The position numbers and the translations under genes were made by a program. Of a stretch of DNA of 64,000 nucleotides, positions 20,291 through 30,917 are shown one piece after another. The stretch is from JAWSUT01 sp033549345 (GTDB lineage: Bacteria > Bacillota > Dethiobacteria > Dethiobacterales > Dethiobacteraceae), in NCBI GenBank assembly GCA_033549345.1, contig JAWSUT010000003.1:62001-126000 (forward strand). The letters are read 5' to 3'. The stretch's first letter is position 1. The number at the start of each line of letters is the position of its first letter. A model generated the notes under the pieces. It did no database searches. It saw only the letters and a program-made list of their open reading frames with translations, and was not told the origin of the DNA.

Positions 20291-21763
20291 TTGCTGGAAC
20301 AGTTAACAGTAGCGAACGCGCTGAAGAAATTAAACAAAAAAGAAATCAGTTCAAGGGAGCTAACCGAAGCGGCTCTTACCAGAATTGAAGCTCTGGATGA
20401 GACAGTTAAAGCGTATGTCTCCGTCACACGAGATGAGGCGGTGGCCTTTGCCGCCGCAGTAGATGCCAAACGGTTAAACGGAGAAGAGGTCGGCCCCCTT
20501 GCCGGAATCCCTATGGCGCTTAAAGACAATATGTGTACCAAGGGAATCAGGACAACCTGTTCATCTCAGATTCTAAATAACTTTATTCCTCCCTATGATG
20601 CTACAGTGGCGTCTTTACTCGGTGAGGCAGGCGCTGTCTTGTTGGGCAAAACCAATCTTGACGAATTTGCCATGGGTTCATCTACGGAGAATTCCGCTTT
20701 TTTTACCACCCGTAATCCCTGGGACCCAACAAGAGTTCCCGGCGGTTCCAGCGGCGGCTCCGCCGCAGCTGTGGCAGCTAATGAAGCACTGTTTACGCTG
20801 GGGTCCGATACAGGCGGTTCCATCCGTCAGCCGGCGGCATTTTGCGGTGTGGTGGGTATGAAGCCCACCTACGGGCGCGTTTCCCGCTATGGACTCATTG
20901 CTTTTGCTTCTTCACTGGACCAAATTGGGCCGCTGACCAAGGACGTCCGTGACTGTGCCGTGGTGATGAACGCTATAGCCAAATACGACGCCAGAGATTC
21001 CACTTCGGCCGATGTGGAGACTCCCGACTATACCGGCTTTCTTGACGGAAACATCAGGGGAATGAAAATTGGTATTCCGGAAGAATATTTTGCCGACGGC
21101 ATTGATGCCGATGTGAAATCAGCCGTACGCAAGGCCATTGATGTTTTGGTTTCGCTTGGTGCGGAAGCAGAAGAAGTATCCCTCCCGCACACGGAATACG
21201 GCATACCGGTGTATTACCTGATTGCGCCGGCCGAAGCCTCCAGCAACCTTGCCCGCTATGACGGCGTTCAGTATGGGTTCCGGGCGAAGGCGGACAATCT
21301 GCTTGACATGTATAAAAAGACACGGAGCCAGGGTTTTGGCACGGAAGTCAAGCGGCGGATTATGCTTGGCACCTACGCCCTGAGTTCCGGGTATTATGAT
21401 GCATACTACCTAAAAGCGCTGAAAGTCAGAACTTTGATTAAAGAGGATTTTGACGAAGCATTCAAAAAGTTTGATGTCATCCTGACCCCCACAACGCCCG
21501 GTACTGCCTTTGTGGCGGGAACGGTGGAAGACCCGCTCACCATGTATTTAAACGACCTCTACACCATCCCGGTGAATCTGGCCGGCCTGCCTGCACTGTC
21601 CATGCCCTGTGGCTTTGCCAACGGCTTGCCGGTGGGCCTGCAGCTAATCGGCAAGCATTTTGATGAAGGCACCATCCTGCGCGTGGCCCATGCCTATGAG
21701 CAAAACAGCGGCCTGGAAAGAAAACTTCCGGACTTGCCCGTGAAAGGGGTTGCCGCCCGATGA
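20291..21763 (+). CDS. gatA: GatA, glutamine amidohydrolase subunit
   Basis: This 490-aa amidase-signature enzyme releases ammonia from glutamine for GatB. The Ser-cisSer-Lys triad is visible: Lys78 (MALKDNM), Ser153 in GGSSGGS and Ser177 in GSDTGGS, within one residue of the characterised S. aureus numbering. Translation starts at TTG 20291 with GGGAGG at 20277-20282; an upstream in-frame TTG at 20270 overlaps that site. It overlaps gatB by four bases. Confidence 0.97.
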   Translation: MLEQLTVANALKKLNKKEISSRELTEAALTRIEALDETVKAYVSVTRDEAVAFAAAVDAKRLNGEEVGPLAGIPMALKDNMCTKGIRTTCSSQILNNFIPPYDATVASLLGEAGAVLLGKTNLDEFAMGSSTENSAFFTTRNPWDPTRVPGGSSGGSAAAVAANEALFTLGSDTGGSIRQPAAFCGVVGMKPTYGRVSRYGLIAFASSLDQIGPLTKDVRDCAVVMNAIAKYDARDSTSADVETPDYTGFLDGNIRGMKIGIPEEYFADGIDADVKSAVRKAIDVLVSLGAEAEEVSLPHTEYGIPVYYLIAPAEASSNLARYDGVQYGFRAKADNLLDMYKKTRSQGFGTEVKRRIMLGTYALSSGYYDAYYLKALKVRTLIKEDFDEAFKKFDVILTPTTPGTAFVAGTVEDPLTMYLNDLYTIPVNLAGLPALSMPCGFANGLPVGLQLIGKHFDEGTILRVAHAYEQNSGLERKLPDLPVKGVAAR

Positions 21764-23190
21764 GTACGTATGAAACGGTAATCGGCCTGGAAGTGCACGT
21801 GGAGCTGGCCACAGAGACAAAAATCTTTTGTTCCTGTCCCACAGAATTCGGTAAAGACCCCAATACCCATGTCTGCCCCGTTTGCCTGGGCTTTCCCGGC
21901 TCACTGCCCGTACTGAATAAGTGTGCTGTGGAATTTGCCATTAAAGCGGCGCTGGCCCTAAACTGTGAAGTGCCTTCGTTTGCCAAGTTCGACCGGAAAA
22001 ATTACTTTTATCCCGACCTGCCCAAGGCCTATCAGATTTCCCAGTTCGACCTGCCGATGGCAGTCAACGGTTACCTGGAAATCGAAGTGGAGGGCAAACC
22101 CAAGCGAATCGGTATCACCAGAGTCCATCTGGAAGAGGACGCAGGCAAGCTCATCCATTCTGATTCTGGCGACTATTCCCTTACGGATTATAACCGTACC
22201 GGTGTCCCCTTAATTGAGATTGTCTCCGAACCCGATATCCGCTCTCCCCAGGAAGCCAAGGCTTATCTGGAGAAACTAAAAAGCATTATCCAGTATACAG
22301 GCGTATCGGATGTGAAAATGGAAGAGGGCAGCCTGCGCTGTGATGCCAACGTCTCCATCATGCCCAGGGGCAGCAAAGAGTTTGGCACACGCAGTGAAAT
22401 TAAAAATATGAACTCGTTTCGGGCGGTTTTACGCGGCCTGGAATACGAAGTGGAACGCCAGACGGAAGTCGTGGAATCCGGCGGCCGGGTGGTTCAGGAA
22501 ACGAGACGCTGGGACGAAAACAAAGGCGTCACCTATTCCATGCGCTCTAAAGAGGAAGCCCACGACTACAGATATTTCCCCGACCCCGACCTGGTTCCTG
22601 TCATTGTGGAAAAAGAGTGGGTGGACGAGGTTGCCAAAACGCTGCCGGAGATGCCGGATGTACGCCGCCAGCGTTACATGGACGAGCTGGGCCTACCGGA
22701 ATACGATGCTACCGTTATCACTGCCTCAAAAGCCATGGCCGACTTTTTCGAAGCAACCGTCAATCTGTACCATGACCCCAAAACTGTCTCCAACTGGGTG
22801 ATGGGTGAAATTGCTAAACACTTAAACGCCGAAGGCCTGGAACTCCAGGATACAAGGTTAACTCCCCAGCACCTTGTGGAAATGCTCAAAATGCAGGATG
22901 CCGGCACCATCAGCGGAAAGATCGCCAAGACCGTCTTTGAAGAGATGTTTGTCTCAGGTAAAATGCCGGCTGAAATTGTCAAAGAAAAAGGGCTTGTCCA
23001 GATTAGTGACGAAGACGCCATTGCCGCCATTGCTGAGCAGGTTATTGCCGAAAACCCCCAATCTGTGGAGGACTACAAAAACGGCAAAGAAAAAGCCATC
23101 GGCTTCATGGTGGGCCAGGTCATGAAAATCTCCAAAGGAAAAGCAAACCCCGGCCTTGCCAATAAGCTCCTGAAAGAAAAACTTAAATAA
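21760..23190 (+). CDS. gatB: GatB, tRNA kinase/transamidase subunit
   Basis: This 476-aa subunit phosphorylates the misacylated Glu or Asp on the tRNA and transfers ammonia to it. It starts with [12 protein letters not shown] and contains [15 protein letters not shown], the HLEEDAGKL region and RYFPDPDL, all standard for GatB. The C-terminal YqeY-like tail binds tRNA. It starts in an ATGA overlap with gatA, so translation is coupled. Confidence 0.97.
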   Translation: MSTYETVIGLEVHVELATETKIFCSCPTEFGKDPNTHVCPVCLGFPGSLPVLNKCAVEFAIKAALALNCEVPSFAKFDRKNYFYPDLPKAYQISQFDLPMAVNGYLEIEVEGKPKRIGITRVHLEEDAGKLIHSDSGDYSLTDYNRTGVPLIEIVSEPDIRSPQEAKAYLEKLKSIIQYTGVSDVKMEEGSLRCDANVSIMPRGSKEFGTRSEIKNMNSFRAVLRGLEYEVERQTEVVESGGRVVQETRRWDENKGVTYSMRSKEEAHDYRYFPDPDLVPVIVEKEWVDEVAKTLPEMPDVRRQRYMDELGLPEYDATVITASKAMADFFEATVNLYHDPKTVSNWVMGEIAKHLNAEGLELQDTRLTPQHLVEMLKMQDAGTISGKIAKTVFEEMFVSGKMPAEIVKEKGLVQISDEDAIAAIAEQVIAENPQSVEDYKNGKEKAIGFMVGQVMKISKGKANPGLANKLLKEKLK

Positions 23191-23216
23191 AAAAGAGCAC
23201 CCGCGGGGTGCTCTTT
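23190..23216. terminator. Bidirectional terminator between gatB and copB
   Basis: A 10-bp stem, AAAGAGCACC / GGTGCTCTTT. The T run is longer on the minus strand, favouring the copB side. Confidence 0.75.
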
Positions 23217-23234
23217 GAATATACAGGCCGCTGA

Positions 23235-25349
23235 TCAGGTACTTGCTGCCCGGCCGCCTGAGACGGCTTCCGATTTTCCGGAAGAGTCGGTTTTCTTATC
23301 CACCTTGAGCAGCTTGGCATTGATGGCGACGATGATTGTACTCAGTGACATAAATACGGCACCCACAGCAGGAGAGATGACTATCCCGTAACCGTAAAGT
23401 ACGCCGGCTGCCAGCGGCAGGGCAACGGCATTGTAGGCCGTGGCCCAGAAAAGGTTCTGGAGCATCTTGCCGTGTGTGGCTTTGCCAAAGCGAATCAGCG
23501 TTACCACATCTTCGGGGTTGCTCTCTACCAATATAATGTCTGCTGTTTCTGCAGCCACATCGGTACCGGAGCCAATAGCAATTCCCACATCAGCCTGGGC
23601 CAGGGCGGGCGCGTCGTTCACGCCGTCACCGGTCATGGCCACAAATTCACCCTGCTCCTGCAGCTCCTTAATCTTTTCCTGTTTTTTGTCCGGCAGGACT
23701 TCTGCTTCATACCCGTCAAGGCCAAGCTCTTCTGAAACTGTCTTAGCTGTTGCCTGGTTGTCACCGGTCAGCATCCGGCATTTAATGTTCATTTCCTTCA
23801 GGGATTGAATGGCGCTATAGGATTCGGGACGGATTTTGTCGGCCAGATGAATGGCCCCGGCCAGGGAATCGTCAGCCAGCACGTACACCGTTGTTGTTGC
23901 TTCGCCGGTTGACTCTTCCTGAAAGTCAATCTTTTGTTCACGCAGATAACCGGGACTGACCACTTTAATATTTTTCCCGTCAACTATGCCAGAAATCCCT
24001 TTCCCCTTAAACGAGTTAAACTCGCTCACTTCGGGGATATCGAGTTCGAAATCTCTGGCTTTTGCCACAATACCGGCAGCAATGGGATGTTCAGATTGCT
24101 TTTCCACAGCGGCAGCCAGCCGGATCAGTTCTTTTTCAGCATAATCACCCCGGGTCCTTACTTCCGTGACGCCAAATTTACCCTCCGTCAGGGTGCCCGT
24201 TTTATCAAACACTAAAACAGAAATCTTTCTGGCATTCTCAAACTGTGTTCTGTTGCGGATCAGCAGGCCGTTTTTTGCCGACAGAGATGTAGAGACAGCC
24301 ACCACCAGTGGAATGGCAAGGCCCAGGGCATGGGGGCAGGCGATGACCATCACCGTTGCCGCCCGTTCAATGGCAAAGGCGGCCGTTTGCCCGGCAATCA
24401 ACCAGCCGATGAACGTGAGAGTACCGCCGGACAGAGCGACAATCGTCAGAATCAATGCGGCTTTGTCAGCCAGCCGCTGGGTTTTTGATTTAGCCTTTTG
24501 GGCATCCTCCACCAGGCGGACCACTTTAGAGAGGTAAGAATCTTTACCGGACCCGGAAATCTTAACTTTCAGCGAGCCTTCACCGTTTACGGAGCCGCCG
24601 ATGACTTCATCGCCTTTTTTTCGCTCCACAGGTTTGGATTCGCCTGTCAACATGGATTCATCTACGTAGCTTTTACCATCGGTGATGCTGCCGTCAGCCG
24701 GAATTTTTTCTCCCGGTTTTACCAGGATTACATCATCATTTTGCAGGCTGCTGATTTTTACTTCTTCTGTATCACCGTTCCCGGTGACCCGGTGTGCTTC
24801 ATCGGGCATCAACTGAATCAGTTTGTCCAGTGCTCTGGAGGCCCCAAGGACCGATTTCATCTCAATCCAGTGGCCAAGGAGCATGATATCAATCAGTGTG
24901 ACGAGTTCCCAGAACAGCATTTCACCGCGGAAGCCAAACAGCACCGCAGTGCTGTAGGTAAACGCCACGGTAATGGCAAGCCCGATTAATGTCATCATGC
25001 CGGGCTGTTTTTCCTTTAGCTCGTCGGCAAGGCCTTTTAAAAACGGCCGGCCGCCGTAGAAATAAACAGCGGCAGAAAAGGTAAACAAGAGCCAGACATC
25101 GCCGCTAAACTCCAATGTATATCCCAAAAAATGCTGAATCATCGGGGAGAGCGCCAGTACCGGCAATGTCAGAATCAGCGAGAAGAAGAATCTTCTGCGG
25201 AAATCCTCAATCATCATCCTGTGATGGTCGGAACCGCCAGGTTCCCGGTGATTACCGTTGTTATGGCCGGCGTGGTCTTCGCCATGTTCCTGATGATTAT
25301 CCTTGTTATGACCTTCATGGCCGCTGTTGTCATGTTTATGTTCATCCAT
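23235..25349 (-). CDS. copB: P1B-type copper/silver ATPase with CPH motif (CopB-like)
   Basis: This 704-aa heavy-metal ATPase lacks HMA domains and has a His-rich N-terminus (about 12 His in the first 44 residues) that probably gathers metal. The membrane motif is CPH (residues 338-340), the mark of the P1B-3 CopB group, with DKTGT and GDGVNDAP in the cytosolic domains. P1B-3 pumps are reported to export Cu(II), Cu(I) or Ag(I). It lies 13 kb from the CPC-type copA and has no visible CsoR-like operator, so the two may be regulated separately. Confidence 0.93.
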   Translation of the reverse strand: MDEHKHDNSGHEGHNKDNHQEHGEDHAGHNNGNHREPGGSDHHRMMIEDFRRRFFFSLILTLPVLALSPMIQHFLGYTLEFSGDVWLLFTFSAAVYFYGGRPFLKGLADELKEKQPGMMTLIGLAITVAFTYSTAVLFGFRGEMLFWELVTLIDIMLLGHWIEMKSVLGASRALDKLIQLMPDEAHRVTGNGDTEEVKISSLQNDDVILVKPGEKIPADGSITDGKSYVDESMLTGESKPVERKKGDEVIGGSVNGEGSLKVKISGSGKDSYLSKVVRLVEDAQKAKSKTQRLADKAALILTIVALSGGTLTFIGWLIAGQTAAFAIERAATVMVIACPHALGLAIPLVVAVSTSLSAKNGLLIRNRTQFENARKISVLVFDKTGTLTEGKFGVTEVRTRGDYAEKELIRLAAAVEKQSEHPIAAGIVAKARDFELDIPEVSEFNSFKGKGISGIVDGKNIKVVSPGYLREQKIDFQEESTGEATTTVYVLADDSLAGAIHLADKIRPESYSAIQSLKEMNIKCRMLTGDNQATAKTVSEELGLDGYEAEVLPDKKQEKIKELQEQGEFVAMTGDGVNDAPALAQADVGIAIGSGTDVAAETADIILVESNPEDVVTLIRFGKATHGKMLQNLFWATAYNAVALPLAAGVLYGYGIVISPAVGAVFMSLSTIIVAINAKLLKVDKKTDSSGKSEAVSGGRAAST

Positions 25350-25432
25350 ACAGGGACACCTCTTTCGGGCAGAATTTGTTTATCTGATATACTTCGTTCG
25401 ACCCAAAAGAAAGTCCTATTACAAAAGTATTA

Positions 25433-25454
25433 AAGCCGGGTTACAACCCGGCTT
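25433..25454 (-). terminator. Hairpin terminator of the GNAT gene
   Basis: AAGCCGGGTT / AACCCGGCTT perfect 10-bp stem overlapping the stop codon at 25441-25443. A loose T-rich tail follows on the minus strand. Confidence 0.55.
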
Positions 25455-25980
25455 CGCTGTTTGTATGAATGTTTGGTTCCGTGATGAGTTTGCCCATATA
25501 ATATTCGTCAACAAATTCATCACCGACCATCAGGGAATCCTTTTTTGTCCCCTCGATATCATAACCCATCTTCCGATACAGGTTGACTGCCGGTTCGTTG
25601 TTCTGCATGACAATCAACTCCAGGCGGTGAAGGCCTTTTTGCTGCGCCCACCGATCCAGTGTCTCCAACAGGCTCGTACCAAGCCCCTGTCCTGTATATT
25701 CCTCAAGAACCCCCACTGTAATATAGGCACAGTGTTTGGTTTTTTCATACTCTCCGCCCAGTGCTCTGAGATACCCCACAAGTTCACCTTTGTCATTTTC
25801 AACAACAAAGATTGTCTGATTGTCCCGGGAGAGCACATCGCGAATCAGTTTTCGTTTTTCCTCCACAGCCGTTTCCCGTTCACCCGGTGTGAGCAGCATA
25901 AACATTGATTCTTCTTCAATCTGTTTTTGCAGGTCCAAAAAAGCCGGTGCATCATCTTCGCGGATTTCTCTGATGACCAA
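25441..25980 (-). CDS. GNAT-family N-acetyltransferase
   Basis: This 179-aa protein has the GNAT fold: IREIREDDAPAFLDLQKQ at the start, the acetyl-CoA site VGVLEEYTGQGLGTSLLETLDRWA (Q/RxxGxG/A), and the closing NNEPAVNLYRKMGYDIEGTKKDSLMV typical of RimI-like and L-amino-acid acetyltransferases. It starts at TTG with AAAGGGG 8 bases before it. The acceptor is unknown. Confidence 0.9.
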   Translation of the reverse strand: MVIREIREDDAPAFLDLQKQIEEESMFMLLTPGERETAVEEKRKLIRDVLSRDNQTIFVVENDKGELVGYLRALGGEYEKTKHCAYITVGVLEEYTGQGLGTSLLETLDRWAQQKGLHRLELIVMQNNEPAVNLYRKMGYDIEGTKKDSLMVGDEFVDEYYMGKLITEPNIHTNSEAGL

Positions 25981-26012
25981 TGATGTGACCCCTTTCCGGA
26001 TGATAAGATTTG

Positions 26013-28106
26013 TTATTCAAGAAGAGAAATTAATTTTTCCACTTCTGTCACAGGTTCTCTGCAGGCAAAATTGCGGCAGACATATGCGGCGGCTCTGCCG
26101 TCCACACTTTTTTGCTCCTGTGTGTACGGGGCAATCTCCTCAATGATTTGACTTTGTTCATCCAAAGGGTGCAGGACAACCACTTTATTGGGGACAAACC
26201 GGCTGTAAATTGTCCGCAGTAAGTTTTTAGCGTCATCATCCTGCGGTTGGCCGGCGATAACAATTTCCAGGGAGGGGCCGGCCAGAAAATCAAGGGCGGT
26301 GAGCATATGCGTATAGGCCTGGGGTGCTTCCTGCAGTTCGTGGAAGAAAGCTTTGGCTATCTTTTGCGTAATTTCCTCTAACCCGGTATTCCCGGTTATT
26401 CTGGCAAGGCGCAGATTATTCATTGCCGCCACTGAATTGCCTGACGGGACGGCACCGTCGTAGAGTTCCCTGGGCCTGACCAGCAAATCCTGTGCATCAT
26501 CTGCCGTAAAATAGAAACTGCCGTTTTCTTTATCCCAGAAATGCTCTATTGTTGTCTGGTTCAGTGTCAGGGCTTCCTGCAGATAGCTTACGTCAAATGT
26601 GGTCTCATACAGCTCCAACAGTCCCCAGGTTAAAAACGCGTAATCGTCAAGATGACCGGGGAGGGAAGCTTCGCCCTCGCGGTAACGCTTCAGCAGCCTG
26701 CCGTCTTTTTGCAGATGGCTCAGAATAAACCCTGCAGCCCTTTTTGCACTGTCGGTAAAAGTCTGCTCATTGAGAACCCGGCCACCTATGGCCAGAGCAG
26801 CCACCATCAGGCCGTTCCAGTCGGTAAGAATTTTATCATCTTTGTAGGGATGGATTCTTTTTTTGCGGGCCGTAAAAAGCTTCTGCCGGATTGTATCCAG
26901 TCTTTTCTCCAGTTTATCCGGTTTGGTATTAAGTGCATCTGCCAGCTCGATAATGGTTTTTGTTTTATGGGGTATATTGAGCCCGGTGGGCATACCGGTT
27001 GCCTCATCATTAAAATTTCCTTTTTCCTGAATATTATATGCGGCCATAAAAAGTGCAGTATCCTCTTCACCGAGTATCTTCTGCAGTTCAGCAGAGGACC
27101 AAACGTAAAACTTTCCTTCTTCGCCTTCACTGTCGGCGTCCTCTGCCGAGAAAAAGCCTCCTGCGGGCGATGTCATATCCCGCAGTACATAGGCAAAAAT
27201 CTCCCGGGCTGTTTTGGCATAGCGTTCTTTTCCTGTTGCCTGATATGTTTCCAGATAAGCCACAGCCAAAAGCGCCTGGTCATAGAGCATTTTTTCAAAG
27301 TGAGGCAGCAGCCACTGCCGGTCAGTAGAGTAACGGTGAAAACCAAAACCCAGATGATCGTAAATTCCTCCCATATTCATGGCCAGCAGTGTTTTTTCCA
27401 CCATCTCCAGAACCTGCGGCGTGCCTGTCCGTTTCCAGTAGCGCAGCAAAAAGAGAAGGGTATGCGGTGTGGGGAACTTCGGAGCTGATCCGAACCCGCC
27501 GTGTTTGGGGTCAAAACGTGCTTCCAACTGACTGAATGCTTTATGCAGTACATCTTCTCCCGGTAAATCCCCGGGAGTCACCCTGGACATTGTTTGCAGG
27601 CTCTCCATCACACTGTCTGCCGTCTTATGAATTTCCCCCCGCGATGACGACCAGAGCTTTTCCACACGTTCGGCCAGTTCAATTACACCCATACGGCCGT
27701 AAGCACTTTGCTTGGGAAAATATGTCCCCGCATAAAACGGCCGTTTATCCGGTGACATCAAAATAGTCAGCGGCCAGCCGCCGCTGCCGGTCAGTGCCTG
27801 GCAAACCGCCATATAAATATTGTCGATATCCGGCCGCTCTTCCCTGTCCACCTTAATACAGACAAAAACCCGGTTTAATACATCCGCCACATCCTGGTCC
27901 TCAAAAGATTCTCTCTCCATTACATGGCACCAGTGACACGTCGAATACCCGATACTCAAGAATATCGGCTTGTCTTCCCGCCGCGCCTTCTCAAATGCCT
28001 CATCACCCCAGGGATACCAGTCCACGGGGTTATATGCATGCTGCAACAAATAAGGCGACTTCTCATGAACTAATCGGTTGGCCTTTTTATTTTCTGTGTG
28101 ATGCAT
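26013..28106 (-). CDS. DUF255 thioredoxin-domain protein (YyaL/SSP411 family)
   Basis: This 697-aa protein begins with the DUF255 block ([29 protein letters not shown]). A thioredoxin-like site follows, [16 protein letters not shown], where CHWC is the redox motif. The C-terminal part is an alpha/alpha toroid related to N-acylglucosamine epimerases and glycosidases. The family is widespread and its function is unsettled. AAGGAGG precedes the ATG. An AT-rich region begins immediately upstream. Confidence 0.93.
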   Translation of the reverse strand: MHHTENKKANRLVHEKSPYLLQHAYNPVDWYPWGDEAFEKARREDKPIFLSIGYSTCHWCHVMERESFEDQDVADVLNRVFVCIKVDREERPDIDNIYMAVCQALTGSGGWPLTILMSPDKRPFYAGTYFPKQSAYGRMGVIELAERVEKLWSSSRGEIHKTADSVMESLQTMSRVTPGDLPGEDVLHKAFSQLEARFDPKHGGFGSAPKFPTPHTLLFLLRYWKRTGTPQVLEMVEKTLLAMNMGGIYDHLGFGFHRYSTDRQWLLPHFEKMLYDQALLAVAYLETYQATGKERYAKTAREIFAYVLRDMTSPAGGFFSAEDADSEGEEGKFYVWSSAELQKILGEEDTALFMAAYNIQEKGNFNDEATGMPTGLNIPHKTKTIIELADALNTKPDKLEKRLDTIRQKLFTARKKRIHPYKDDKILTDWNGLMVAALAIGGRVLNEQTFTDSAKRAAGFILSHLQKDGRLLKRYREGEASLPGHLDDYAFLTWGLLELYETTFDVSYLQEALTLNQTTIEHFWDKENGSFYFTADDAQDLLVRPRELYDGAVPSGNSVAAMNNLRLARITGNTGLEEITQKIAKAFFHELQEAPQAYTHMLTALDFLAGPSLEIVIAGQPQDDDAKNLLRTIYSRFVPNKVVVLHPLDEQSQIIEEIAPYTQEQKSVDGRAAAYVCRNFACREPVTEVEKLISLLE

Positions 28107-28109
28107 GAT

Positions 28110-28361
28110 ATCAGCCTCCTTGCTGATAGGTTACACTAAATTTGATGTTATTAAATGACAATACGATTAACAGATATAGGAAACCGTTTAAGCACAAGCT
28201 TGTCGCAACGTGAGCGTGTGTTTTTAGATGTCTTGAAGCTGCGTTAAACTAGCAAGTTATCCGCGTGCAGGATATTAAAGGCATATTATTCCTTATGGTA
28301 ACCTGTAGGATTAAATAGAATTATAGAGAACTATTATCTATCTTGAGTCGAAGGTGAAAAT
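28110..28361. other. Intergenic region at the left edge of the AT-rich islet
   Basis: I found no open frame of note here. A normal-GC block of ~90 bases (about 28192-28281) is followed by AT-rich DNA; the block is neither a tRNA nor a recognised leader. It may be a remnant of an inserted element. Confidence 0.4.
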
Positions 28362-28565
28362 ATGAATAAATTTTTTCTTGTACTACTCTTTCTCTTTTTC
28401 ATGGCTGTATATTCAATTAAAACTGTTCGCAATAACTACTCAACATTTATGAAGAATACTGAATCAAGAAAAGTTTTCGCTTTTATAATTTCTATTTCAT
28501 TTGACCTTGTAGTTTTGATAGGCGGAATCATAGTAATAGGTTTCTTCCTACTAATGGTTTTTTAA
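28362..28565 (+). CDS. Small two-helix membrane protein, islet gene 1
   Basis: This 67-aa protein has hydrophobic helices at residues 3-20 and 39-65, joined by a short charged stretch (KTVRNNYSTFMKNTESRK). GAAGGTG lies 6 bases before the ATG. It is the first gene of an AT-rich islet. I do not recognise it. Small membrane proteins beside toxin-antitoxin genes are common in accessory DNA, but nothing here proves a shared role. Confidence 0.6.
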   Translation: MNKFFLVLLFLFFMAVYSIKTVRNNYSTFMKNTESRKVFAFIISISFDLVVLIGGIIVIGFFLLMVF

Positions 28566-28626
28566 TAGAGGTAAGCAGCCTTTACCAATTTGGCAAATAA
28601 GCCAGTTTGTCTGTAGGAGGAGTATA

Positions 28627-28869
28627 ATGATGAAGTTTATTGAGGACGAACATAATAGTGAAGTAATATTAGGTAATATAAGAATACGAGGATTTATATC
28701 TGACGAAAAGTGCAGGAAATGTAATAACGTTTTAATTTACTATGAAAGACATGATGCGCTATTTTGTGCTGAATGCAACAAATGGGTAGAAAAAAAGTGC
28801 GGAGACCTAACTGCAAGTATTGTAACACTAGACCTGCCAGACCGCTTTAGAGGAATTCCCTGCTATTGA
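28627..28869 (+). CDS. Zinc-ribbon protein, possibly frameshifted at its end
   Basis: This 80-aa protein has a Cys4 zinc ribbon, CRKC (residue 32 on) and CAEC (residue 52 on). TAGGAGG lies 6 bases before the ATG. The frame ends at 28869, but another frame of the same strand stays open from about 28833 to a stop at 28993. It encodes a hydrophobic, Trp-rich tail (SRFLPWMFSYALILFIEMAF) with no start of its own. A one-base slip near 28850 would join the ribbon to a membrane anchor. I cannot tell whether this is a decayed gene, a programmed frameshift or a sequencing error. Confidence 0.55.
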   Translation: MMKFIEDEHNSEVILGNIRIRGFISDEKCRKCNNVLIYYERHDALFCAECNKWVEKKCGDLTASIVTLDLPDRFRGIPCY

Positions 28870-29157
28870 ATTAGTCATTGAGGAAATAAAGAGGGTATTC
28901 TCACGTTTTCTACCATGGATGTTTAGTTATGCTTTAATATTGTTTATCGAAATGGCATTCAGACTTTTATGGATATGGAGCTTTGAACAATAAATTAATG
29001 TTTAAGTAAATACTGTAACAGGCCAAGGATTTTGTATGTGTGAGGATAACACTGACTTCCTTACACAAAAATTGAAGTTGATTTATTTAAAGGCCACGTG
29101 CCTACGTCGGGAATTAAAAAAAGTGCACTTTTTGTGAGCCAAAGGGAGGTTCTTAGA

Positions 29158-29523
29158 TTGGCACTTATACTTGGGATTTTATTTGGTGGAATTGGTATTC
29201 TTTATAGACTGTTAATTACATCTGATATTCCCATATCATATTCAACATCAGAAGCTATAACTGTGCACATTATGATTGCGATATCTACTTTTTTGTTCTT
29301 CATTGCGTCAAGTAATTTAAAAAATAACAAATCAAGAATTATTATGGGATTTGTATTCTTACTACTGTTTTTCCTTGACCTATTTATTTTACTTATATAC
29401 CAATTAAGATCGGTATTTTTTACTTCTTCGTTTGCACAATTAGAAACTTCTAGTATATTAAGTTATGGAATGATAAGCGCTTTTAACTTTTATCAGATGC
29501 TAAAAGAAAAAATCGAAAAATAA
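29158..29523 (+). CDS. Four-helix membrane protein, islet gene
   Basis: This 121-aa hydrophobic protein has about four membrane helices: LILGILFGGIGILYRLLI, HIMIAISTFLFFIAS, IIMGFVFLLLFFLDLFILLIY and a short last one. The start chosen is TTG at 29158, because AAAGGGAGGT lies 7 bases upstream; a GTG 60 bases earlier lacks a ribosome site. Its 3' end overlaps the tail of the convergent HEPN gene by 31 bp. The family is unknown. Confidence 0.5.
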   Translation: MALILGILFGGIGILYRLLITSDIPISYSTSEAITVHIMIAISTFLFFIASSNLKNNKSRIIMGFVFLLLFFLDLFILLIYQLRSVFFTSSFAQLETSSILSYGMISAFNFYQMLKEKIEK

Positions 29524-29888
29524 AAATTTAGATTGCAGGATACAAGCAAGAGATAAGCAGGAGATAAGCATACTTGATGCGAAACCATATTATGGTAATC
29601 ACTTTTATTTCTGATATCGAAAGCCGATGCAAGCAATTTATAATACTCCTTGTCAATTTTCCCAGTTGCAATATATAGTTGGTTAAACTGACTGATAATC
29701 GCGGAGTGCTTTTTTGAATCAAAGCGCTCAACCGCCAGCAATGCGCGGACGGCGTGAAAAATTGCATAGTAGGAACGGTTGACCGACTGTGAGCATTTAT
29801 TATGGTTCAGCGCGATTTTTGCCGTATCCAGGTCTTCCTTTGCTTTATTCAAACGATAGGCACAAAGCACCCTGATTTTATCATCCAT
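29493..29888 (-). CDS. HEPN-domain toxin, C-terminus abnormal
   Basis: This 131-aa protein begins with a clear HEPN domain (PF05168 type): AKEDLDTAKIALNHNKCSQSVNRSYYAIFHAVRALL, SKKHSAIISQFNQLYI and ASAFDIRNKSDYH. HEPN toxins are usually RNases acting through an Arg/His motif; RSYYAIFH and RNKSDYH are candidates. After residue ~103 the sequence stops resembling HEPN proteins and becomes a Cys/Leu-rich stretch, translated from 11-bp repeats and from DNA opposing the neighbouring gene. The last helix therefore seems lost. It overlaps the MNT gene by 8 bp, the usual layout of these pairs. Confidence 0.75.
   Translation of the reverse strand: MDDKIRVLCAYRLNKAKEDLDTAKIALNHNKCSQSVNRSYYAIFHAVRALLAVERFDSKKHSAIISQFNQLYIATGKIDKEYYKLLASAFDIRNKSDYHNMVSHQVCLSPAYLLLVSCNLNFYFSIFSFSI
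29535..29567 (+). repeat. Three tandem 11-bp repeats at the broken HEPN end
   Basis: GCAGGATACAA, GCAAGAGATAA and GCAGGAGATAA occur head to tail, and a partial fourth unit begins GCATAC. They lie exactly where the HEPN coding sequence stops looking like its family. Confidence 0.7.
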
Positions 29889-30237
29889 AAATCTCTACGC
29901 CCTCTTCCTGAACTTTTGAGAAGAAGGGGATATCCTCAACCCAGTTATAAAAGTAAGCCGCATTATTCTCAATTGTTGATATCACGATTCCGTATCGTGT
30001 TGTCAGGTCAACCACCATATCCAGAACTTGTTCACGGTACTGTTTTATTTCATCGTCACTGGCATCAAGCAGAATCATGATATCCATGTCAGATTCTTTA
30101 TTTTGGTCGTTACGGGCATAGGAACCAAAAAGGATGATTTTTTTTAGCTTAGTTCCGTAAATTCTTTTTAGGTGGTATTCGATTTCATTCAGCAGTTTTA
30201 AAGCTGTTGTGTCCGTTACTTTTTTATTTGCCAACAC
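29881..30237 (-). CDS. mntA: MNT-type nucleotidyltransferase antitoxin
   Basis: This 118-aa minimal nucleotidyltransferase has the GS motif LFGSYARN (G38-S39) and the metal-binding pair ESDMDIMI (D50, D52). Partners of HEPN toxins of this kind silence the toxin by adding AMP to it. The start chosen is GTG 30237 with GAGGTG 6 bases upstream; an earlier GTG overlaps that site. The antitoxin comes first and overlaps the toxin by 8 bp. Confidence 0.85.
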   Translation of the reverse strand: MLANKKVTDTTALKLLNEIEYHLKRIYGTKLKKIILFGSYARNDQNKESDMDIMILLDASDDEIKQYREQVLDMVVDLTTRYGIVISTIENNAAYFYNWVEDIPFFSKVQEEGVEIYG

Positions 30238-30347
30238 GAATATCACCTCAAAACCTGTGCAAAATGTTTAAAACTCTTAATACAGTCTTAATTTGGATTA
30301 AACCATATATTGTTATAAAATGGTATAAGAAGGGAGAGTGGGAGTAT

Positions 30348-30860
30348 TTGAGAAAGATTATTTTGTTTTATTTGCTATTAGTTGTGGTTATATTTGTATC
30401 TGTCGGTTTTGCAAATACAGAGGATACAATTAAAGATTTTGCTGACTATCTTGTTGAAGGAGACTTTAGGAATGCCTCCTACTATGTATCCTGCTCAGAT
30501 GGTTACTTTTCTGAGGAAGCGATGATGGATCGTGAGGATTATTTAAACGATATAGTAAAAATAGATTGGGCTAGAAATATGGAAACCCTGCGAAGTAAAG
30601 GTATTTACATAGAAAATATGAAACTCACTGATTTTCATGAAGCTGACAGCAATGCATATGTTGGTTACACGGACATAACGATTATAGACGGTGACAATAA
30701 AATTGAAGGTAAGGCGAAACTTTACCTTTCGCAAATGCCCAGGGCTCAGTGGAATATCACGAAAATTGTTTTTGAGCAAATGGATGTTAATAGCAACGTT
30801 AATCTTCTTGAGGAAACACTAAATAATCATCTTAAGCTTCCACCTTGGTATGAAAAATAA
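30348..30860 (+). CDS. Secreted protein of unknown function
   Basis: This 170-aa protein has an N-terminal signal peptide (RKIILFYLLLVVVIFVSVGFA). A small alpha+beta domain follows, beginning TIKDFADYLVEGDFRNASYYV and containing VGYTDITIIDGDNKIEGKAKLYLSQ, which reads like an NTF2/DUF4878-type fold. The start is TTG 30348 with AGGGAGAG 9 bases upstream. A hairpin terminator follows. There is no lipobox, so it may be released or held by the uncleaved signal. It belongs to the AT-rich islet by composition. Confidence 0.6.
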   Translation: MRKIILFYLLLVVVIFVSVGFANTEDTIKDFADYLVEGDFRNASYYVSCSDGYFSEEAMMDREDYLNDIVKIDWARNMETLRSKGIYIENMKLTDFHEADSNAYVGYTDITIIDGDNKIEGKAKLYLSQMPRAQWNITKIVFEQMDVNSNVNLLEETLNNHLKLPPWYEK

Positions 30861-30887
30861 CTAAAACTCAGTAATAAATTCTTAAAG

Positions 30888-30917
30888 AGCAGGGTTTATA
30901 TTCCTGCTATTTTTTTC
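30888..30917 (+). terminator. Terminator of the secreted-protein gene
   Basis: AGCAGG / CCTGCT stem, 9-nt loop, then A and T7. Confidence 0.65.

Noticed and set aside
26652..27488. 278-codon plus-strand frame opposite the DUF255 gene
   Set aside because: Shadow frame without ribosome site; the DUF255 gene on the other strand is complete.
28192..28290. Group II intron 5' end or tRNA fragment at the islet boundary
   Set aside because: The GTGAGCGTGTG start only faintly resembles intron ends; there is no domain V hairpin, reverse transcriptase or tRNA fold.
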